In this document: in pieces, positions 58,028 through 64,000 of the stretch
How the letters are laid out: each line of letters starts with the position of its first letter
How positions within the stretch are numbered: the first letter of the stretch is position 1
Origin: Semisulcospira habei
Taxonomy: Eukaryota; Mollusca; Gastropoda; Semisulcospiridae
Length of the DNA: 64,000 nt
NCBI GenBank assembly: GCA_036245525.1
Contig: BTPG01000003.1
Coordinates: 209,730,434-209,794,433, forward strand
Direction of reading: 5' to 3'
Notes under the pieces: model-generated
The model's database searches: none
What the model was told of the DNA's origin: nothing
What the model saw: the letters and a program-made list of their open reading frames with translations, nothing else
Program-made: the position numbers and the translations under genes

Positions 58028-58262
58028 ACCCATATCCATTTATTAGGTAAACATGGACGCTAATCTAAAACTAAACAACCTTTTGATTTTCACGTTTGTT
58101 TGTCATGTTGATTATTTATGTGCCTTTGATAAAGGAAACGTAAGTCAAGACCAGGCAGGCCGGATTTTCATTCACACGGACCCAAGTGACACTGCACCTG
58201 GTTGGTTTTCAGCTGTGTCCTCTGCAGATGCTCCCGATTCCACATGTAATATTCCGCGACGA
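58028..58262 (+). repeat. Duplicated segment, copy 1, with 70-codon ORF
   Basis: 58053-58265 encodes MDANLKLNNLLIFTFVCHVD and GNVSQDQAGRIFIHTDPSDT, a hydrophobic N-terminus resembling a weak signal sequence. The same 225 bp reappear about 750 bp downstream. Differences between the copies change mostly amino acids, which argues against selection on the protein. Probably a duplicated repeat or exon fragment. Confidence 0.6.
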
Positions 58263-58680
58263 TAGTGTCACTGATGAAGTCATAAGTCACCGATGTGAGC
58301 TTTTTAAGATTAAACATTCCATTTACACGCGAAATAAAACACTCTTCGTAGCATTTTCCAATAAATGCCGTCCCCAAACCCCGGATTAAAGCATATTTAC
58401 GAAGAAAAGCGCTTTGGTGAAAAATTCGCGTTTTTATTGCCTCAAAGTTTACATACAATGGGGAAGAAGAACGGAAACGTCTTTCATTTTACAACATTGA
58501 AGCTTCATACGTTCACAGCAGTATTGTACGACACCTTAAGCACAATTATATAGGAGATATTAAAAACTATTAAGCTTTTCTTGTCTGGAGCGGGTCCCTT
58601 TAACTCATTAAACCCAAACGAGGTATTTCACAAATCTAAGTGTTGTTCTATGAACACTATCATACGCCTATGGAGATAGG

Positions 58681-58772
58681 TCGATCATGATAGTTCAAGA
58701 GCGGTGACAGAACAGCTTGGCGCCTGTAGATGCCATGCTGCTCTGTCACAGCCCTTGAACTATCATGGTCGA
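58681..58772. repeat. Hairpin element, copy 6 (divergent)
   Basis: Left TCGATCATGATAGTTCAAGA, right GCCCTTGAACTATCATGGTC. The stem reads GTGACAGAACAGC and, as complement of the right arm, GTGACAGAGCAGC, where other copies have GTGCCAGAATAGC. Confidence 0.85.
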
Positions 58773-58796
58773 TCTATACCTTGTTGTCGTGTGTCA

Positions 58797-59018
58797 TTGC
58801 TGAATATGGCCGCTAATCTAAAAATAAACAACCTTTTGATTTTCAAGTTTGTTTGTCATGTTGATTATTTATGTGCCTTTGATAAAGGAAACGTAAGTCA
58901 AGACCAGGCAGGCCGGATTTTCATTCACACGGACCCTAGTGACGCTGCACCTGGTTGGTTTTCAGCTGTGCCCTCTGCAGATGCTCCCAATTTCACATTT
59001 AATATTCCGCGATGAGAA
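58797..59018 (+). repeat. Duplicated segment, copy 2, with ORF
   Basis: An in-frame counterpart of copy 1 starting MAANLKINNLLIFKFVCHVD and ending NFTFNIPR. It lies between hairpin copy 6 and a palindromic MITE. Confidence 0.6.
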
Positions 59019-59019
59019 C

Positions 59020-59083
59020 TGCCGTCTCCGGATACGCGACATAAGCCGCGTAACTGGAGGCGACACGTCTGGAATGAGTTAAA
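59020..59083. repeat. Palindromic MITE, GAATGAGTTAAA family, copy 2
   Basis: GAGAACTGCCGTCTCCGGAT, a central GCGACATAAGCCGCG, then GACACGTCTGGAATGAGTTA. It matches 52898-52980 in layout, with a degraded left end. Confidence 0.65.
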
Positions 59084-59394
59084 GTAATCTTCATTGACAG
59101 TGATACACAAGGGCACTGTACGTCGATACATATGGTGACAATGCATTTCTCAAGCCAAACCTTTGTTTAAACTCATTGTTTGAGAGGAAAGGCCATATTG
59201 TCCCTGTTGACAATCCACGCCACTCCGTCAGGTCCCAAATGTCCTGGGGGGTTGCGGGGACGAGGGGGACGTTTCCACGGCCACCGTCTGCTGTTGCCTC
59301 CCTTGACGGAAGTAGGGGGCTTTGCCGTTGCTGTTTGTACCAAGGGGCCTTGCATATTTCTGAAGAACCTTAAACTGAAAAATTATAAATATGT

Positions 59395-59401
59395 AAGTAA
59401 G

Positions 59402-59436
<35 letters not shown>

Positions 59437-59455
59437 ATACATAAATAAATAAAAC
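59395..59455. repeat. (AAAT)n microsatellite
   Basis: AAGTAAGTAAATAAATAAAT continuing to AAATAAAACG. Confidence 0.95.
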
Positions 59456-59781
59456 GTAAGACACGACCTTTACTTTGGCATTTCATTTCGAAATCAGCTT
59501 TCTTGAAAGATAGTTAGTCAGTGTTTTGGTCCTTTTCAGGTCTTGAAACATCCGTAGAGTCACCAGCACACTACAATAAGGAACTGACATGAGCACAAAT
59601 CACAAAACAGCGCACAAACGTAGCTCCACCTCTGGCCGACACAGTAATAGGCGAAACATGATATACGGGCTAAGCAAATGGATTCTCGACACTATAAATT
59701 AACTCATTTAATCCCAAGGCAGCATTTCCCAAATTTTGGAGTTGTCAGGTATTAACTTATTACATGTTGTAAGAGAAGGCA

Positions 59782-59871
59782 CGACCATGATAATTCAAGG
59801 GTAGTGCCAGATTAGCTTGACGCCTGCCGGCGCCAGGCTAATCTGGCATTACCCTTGAATTATCATGGTCG
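59782..59871. repeat. Hairpin element, copy 7
   Basis: Left CGACCATGATAATTCAAGGG, right CCCTTGAATTATCATGGTCG. It shares AATTC, TAGTG and AGATTAGC stem changes with copy 2. Preceded by TTAACTCATTTAATCCCAAG and followed by GGGGTTAAATGG, the apparent ends of the mobile unit. Confidence 0.9.
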
Positions 59872-60092
59872 AGCCATCTCCTGCTGTACTGCGTCGGGGT
59901 TAAATGGTTTAAATCATAGGTCTCGCAGTTGAAGTCTAGTCAAAAGTGCAGACGAGGTCAAATAAAGTATGAGAAAATTCGTGTGTGTTGGTCTGTGATT
60001 TTGGACTTTAAGGCTTGGAGCGTAAGGTCCAATGTCACAGACCAGAACACAGAGCCTTGGTGATGAATACGTCTGGACGTGGACGAACTCAC

Positions 60093-60186
60093 CAGCATAG
60101 CAGGAGGCCCAGAAGGACAAGGTAGACCAGCGCCGCCACCAGCAGCCATTTCAGGGCGTTCAGCAAGGTCATCGGCCAGCTTGGCA
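60093..60186 (-). CDS. Candidate exon with transmembrane segment (second host gene)
   Basis: The acceptor CTGTTCTGTTTCAG precedes 60186 and the donor CTGCTATGCTG|GTGAGT ends at 60093. In the frame starting with two bases of a split codon it reads PSWPMTLLNALKWLLVAALV and YLVLLGLLLCW, a membrane helix. The start resembles DPWVMTLL of host-gene exon 1. Its phase fits the candidate exon at 63670-63758. Short, so confidence is limited. Confidence 0.45.
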
Positions 60187-60199
60187 CTGAAACAGAACA

Positions 60200-60762
60200 G
60201 AGTAGAAAAGAGTAGGCGCAGAGTATAGTAAAGAAGAGCAGGAGTGGAGTAGAATAGAGCAGGAGCAGGAGTAGAGAAGAATAGAGCAGGAGCAGGAGTA
60301 GAGTAGAGTAGGATTAGAGTAGAGCAGAGCAGAGCAGGAGTAGAGTAGTGCAGGAGCAGGAGTAGAGTAGAGCAGAGCAGGAGTAGAGTGGAGCAGGAGT
60401 AGGAGTAGAGTAGGAGTAGAGTAGAGTAGAGCAGGAATAGAGTAGAGCAGGAGCAGGAGTAGAGCAGGAGTTGAGTAGAGCAGGAGTAGAGCAGGAGCAG
60501 GAGTAGAGTAGAGTACAGTAGGAGTAGAGTAGAGCAGGAATAGAGTAGAGCAGGAGCAGGAGTAGAGTAGAGCAGGAGTAGGATTAGAGTAGAGCAGGAG
60601 TAGGATTAGAGTACAGCAGGAGCAGGAGTAGGATTAGAGTAGAGCAGGAGCAGGAGTAGGCGCAGAGTAGAGTACACACGGAGCAGGAGTAGGATTAGAG
60701 TAGAGTAAAGCAGGAGCAAGAGTAGGAGTAGAGTAGAGCAGGAGCAGAGTAAAATAGAGTCG
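60200..60762. repeat. Purine-rich minisatellite (AGTAGAGCAGGAGC type)
   Basis: Over 550 bp made of AGTAG, AGCAGG and GAGTAGAGTAG combinations with no fixed period. Confidence 0.95.
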
Positions 60763-60764
60763 AG

Positions 60765-60872
60765 GCCAATGCAAAAAAGGTCATCGCGCCGACGTCGGCT
60801 TCGTTGGCTCGCGCACGGGTGTGCGCGGGCCAACGGCGTCCGACTTCGACCCGATGGTATTTTGCGCATTGG
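60765..60872. repeat. Palindromic repeat, GCGCAAAGGCCAT family
   Basis: CCAATGCAAAAAAGGTCATC on the left, GATGGTATTTTGCGCATTGG on the right, with GTTGGCTCGCGCAC and GTGCGCGGGCCAAC inside. It sits at the edge of the minisatellite. Confidence 0.8.
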
Positions 60873-61586
60873 GAGTAGAGTAGAGGAGATGATATGAGAT
60901 GAGATCAGAGTAGAGTGGAGGAGAGCGGAGTAGAGCACAATGCAATAGAAAACAATATATCACGATGGGTTTTCATTAGATCGGCGGGAGACTGGTCTGT
61001 CACGTGATTCTGGACTTTTGATTCACACCCCTCAAGCTAATGAGGAACTACTCTTGCCCTGTCATTGTCAAACTATCTCATAACATTTATAAGGGCTGTA
61101 ACAACATTTGTCAGGACTGAGTGTACGCCCTCAACATTGACAAATGTGTGAGATGGTGTGCGCTTCCCTATCAAAACATAACCTAGCAAACCGATCAATA
61201 GCTGGCGCCTGTTTGAACTTAAAACCTGCTATGTCAAAATCCTGCTATTTATGCAATTCATCTGGCACAGTCTGTCTTGTAAAGACAATAAACAGTATTA
61301 AAATATTTGTGAAAAGCGAGATAATCATTGAAATAAAATGAAAATCTTGCTTTTCACAAAAATGGACCTACTGCTCTGTGCCAAGAAAATTTTCGAGCTG
61401 TTGCACTGGTCATTTTTCAATGTAACTCCCGTCTCCCTGTCGACGTCCTGAATATGCATATAATAATTATAAGACCCGAATCAAAATGTCAGAGTCGTAA
61501 GACGAAGACATTTGATTCGGATCAAGTAATCACATCTGTCTGTTTATCGGCACTATATCAAGCAAAATGTTGCTCAATATAATGTA

Positions 61587-62332
61587 CGTGGGTGAGTCAA
61601 AAAGTAATGCCATCTTTTGTATATCAGGTGAAGTTTTTGATAAAAATACCTGAAATGTATCGCAGTGATAAATGATTATATCATTTACGTTATGAAATAT
61701 TTTGTTTTTCACTTTTTAAAGGTTTTAGACTCGCAAGGAAAATTCAAAATGGCTGCCCGTTTAGAATTGCGTCAAAAACAAAGAGCAGTGCTTGAATTCC
61801 TTGTTGCTGAGGGGGACACCCCTGTGAACATTCACAGACGATTACAAAATATATTTGAGGACAATACTTTAGATTATAGCAATGTATGCAGGTGGGTCCG
61901 TCGTCTGAAAGATGAAAAGGTGGGAACTGTGAGCGTAGCCGATAAACCTGTTCTGGCCGTCCGTCCTCTTCTGTGAATCCTGCCAGTAAACTTTACCGCA
62001 TCCTCCATACTCACCAGATTTAGCGCCTTCAGACTATCATCTCTTCGGCCCCATGAAAGATGGTTTGAGAGGCAAACATTATTCCAGTGACGAGGAAGTG
62101 AAAACTGCAGTGAAGCAGTGGGTTAAAGAACAGTCAACAAAATTTTACGAGGCAGGGATACATGCTCTCATTCGAAGGTGGAACATTGCTATTGAGAGAC
62201 ACGGTGAATATGTTGAGAAGAAGGGATGTGATCCACAGAGGACCAGCTTCATTTTGGTGTATGATACATGTTCCTGTGTTGGTAATTATACCTGCCTTAA
62301 AGGAAATGGCATTACTTTTTGACTCACCCTCG
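61587..62332 (+). mobile_element. Internally deleted mariner-type transposon
   Basis: Inverted ends CGTGGGTGAGTCAAAAAGTA (61587) and TACTTTTTGACTCACCCTCG (ending 62332) are flanked by TA, as for Tc1/mariner insertions. The transposase N-terminus is present (RQKQRAVLEFLVAEGDTPVN, IHRRLQNIFEDN: helix-turn-helix region). After a deletion near 61976, the C-terminal end follows (PYSPDLAPSDYHLFGPMKDG, RWNIAIERHGEYVEKKG). The region that should hold the first two catalytic aspartates is missing; the SPDLAPSDYH box with the third survives. Non-autonomous at 746 bp. Confidence 0.9.
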
Positions 62333-62829
62333 TATGTACCCAGTCCAATACAAAACTTTACCCGAGTCCTTCTGTTTACCGCCATTGGTGCTGAAGTGGT
62401 CAATTTCGCTCTCTATTTGGACAACTTCCCAGCTTGACGCTTCTAACCGAAGTGTACTCAACGCAAATCCACCTAAGCGTACATCTACCCAGTACAAATG
62501 TGTTTATCTGATTTTTCATTTATTTTTAGAACTAAATAAACTCAGCGTGAATCTTCACAGCATGATTCAACACAGCATAAATCGACAAAGGCTTGAATTT
62601 ACTCAAATAAAAATATGTTAATGGAATAGCGACAGCGCACATTTACACTGGGTAGATTTACGTCCAGGTTCACTCAAGCTGTGTAGATTTTCGCTGGACA
62701 TTTTCACGTGGTTTTTTTCCCAGCTGAAATATAGCGAATTTTACCCCTTCAGCGCCACTGATAGTGGCTCTGTGTGTACTACACGTACTAAACTAAATCA
62801 CGTCACCACAAAACTCTTTAGCGTCACAA

Positions 62830-63588
62830 TCTAGGGCCCGCACATGCTGGAGTTCACGTCAGACTTTTCTGAAATGTTTCAAAGGAGGTGTCGTGGCGTA
62901 ATGTTTACATACACATAGGCTGAAGGGAACTTAACAGTCCAACGCCAAATATATGCATCAAACATACAGAACCCAGCAAATCTGACAATGCTGAACATGT
63001 TTCATCTCACGCAAATTCCCTTTAGGTGCGACCACAGACATTAATAACTAAAGTTATGAATCTGGGTGTGACACTTCCGATGCCGGTATGTTTATCTCTG
63101 TCCAAATGGTGACTTGTTGTGTGCCACGTATTGGACTGTCAACTGACTCAGCGCGGATATTTCGTTTGACTGTGTAGACATCAGTGCTTTCTATAATCGT
63201 GTGTGTTGTTGAGTAAAGTCTGCTTGCAGTTAGAACAAAAATAATGACGAAAATGCCAGCAGGTTTGTTTAGTTAGTCCTTTTCTAAGGTTGTCACTATC
63301 ACTAGCGGGCATCAGTCTCGTCTCTCTCAATAATGCGGCGATTGGATTCGTGTGTTTGCTGCTGTCTATTCTCTGTATGTGTGTGTATGGGAAAGAAATT
63401 TCGAGCGTGCGTAAGAAGTATTTCATTACTAGTGAGCATAAGGAGCTTGCTAATGTGACAGTATGCCGCATATTTAGCGTTTTTGCATTGCGGACAGAGG
63501 CAAGCATCGAGATTGATTTTTTGGTCTGCAAGGGATTATGGGAAGGAAAGCATATCGAGCAAGTTTATGAATATTAATTTGCTTGTGA
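62830..63588. repeat. Dispersed repeat of about 800 bp, copy 2
   Basis: Matches 33903-34702 from TCTAGGGCCCGCA to TATTAATTTGCTTGT, with a 40-50 bp gap around 63015. No conserved ORF. Confidence 0.8.
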
Positions 63589-63669
63589 TAAACTATATCA
63601 GTACATGTGTCGAAAAAGGGGAAATATATATTATATAAACAGACTTATGGTAAATTGTCCAAAACTCAC

Positions 63670-63758
63670 CTTCCTTGGTCCTCTCCCACCTGATCTCCTC
63701 ACACTCGATCATACCCTGCTTGGGGAACCAGCCGTACACAGCGCCACACGTCAACCAC
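63670..63758 (-). CDS. Candidate exon (second host gene, ectodomain side)
   Basis: The acceptor TTTTCACATGTACCGTAG precedes 63758 and a strong donor GAAG|GTGAGT ends at 63670. The frame beginning after one base is open throughout: WLTCGAVYGWFPKQGMIECE and EIRWERTKE. It ends with one base of a codon, which the candidate exon at 60186 (starting with two bases) would complete as valine. Direction and phase support a gene entering from beyond 64 kb. Family not recognised. Confidence 0.45.
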
Positions 63759-64000
63759 CTACGGTACATGTGAAAAGGGCAGTCACTCAGTGCTCGACAA
63801 AGAAGTAAACAAACAGGTTTTCCCGTTACCCTTTCCCGCAGGCTCAGGAAAATTATAGCACGTGTGTCCCCTGACAGGTGCTCCGAGCCTCTGCCGTAAC
63901 CTCTACGAGTTGTGTCCTCTGGGAGGAAACCTATACGAGTTGTGTCCCCTGCAAATAAACATGAATTGTATCCCCCCTGACAACTGCTCCCATTGAGGAA

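Overview
The window looks like a repeat-rich animal nuclear genome, most likely a marine invertebrate and perhaps a mollusc. That placement is inference from the transposon mix: microsatellite-tailed non-LTR retrotransposons, tRNA-derived SINEs, many palindromic MITEs, and an endogenous Polinton/Maverick-type virus-like element. There are no bacterial operons, rRNA genes, genuine tRNA genes or CRISPR arrays.

Layout. 1-8.3 kb: a LINE fragment, a tandem repeat, a decayed gene on the minus strand (C2HC zinc fingers plus a tyrosine-recombinase domain), CA microsatellites, a short TIR element, and a LINE tail with its own target-site duplication. About 8.4-23.4 kb: a degenerate Polinton-like element. 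It retains a DDE integrase, part of a protein-primed DNA polymerase B, a stub of the packaging ATPase, a double-jelly-roll-type major capsid gene, and about eight further genes without assigned function. Its genes are tightly packed, with overlapping convergent ends and very short divergent gaps, and many start codons sit directly behind a TATAAAA-like string. At least three later insertions interrupt it: an RTE-like LINE, a 2.1 kb TIR element inside the capsid gene, and a 0.6 kb foldback element. 23.5-25.3 kb: another LINE tail and a second copy of the TIR element.

25.3-53.8 kb: six minus-strand exons with consistent splice sites and phases form one host gene spanning 28.5 kb. It predicts a signal peptide, an ectodomain of about 200 residues and about five membrane segments; I do not recognise the family. 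Its introns hold most of the other repeats: a 2.6 kb inverted-repeat structure, nested LINEs, SINEs and palindromes. 53.8-64 kb: more repeats, plus two phase-compatible candidate exons (60.1 and 63.7 kb, minus strand) of a second membrane-protein gene running off the window.

The most distinctive features are: (i) the start-proximal AT motif shared across the Polinton-like element; (ii) seven copies of an approximately 90 bp near-perfect hairpin whose two arms change together between copies; (iii) the six-exon host gene; (iv) a palindromic MITE whose loop has grown into a minisatellite; (v) the decayed zinc-finger/tyrosine-recombinase gene. All calls come from reading the sequence; no database search was run.
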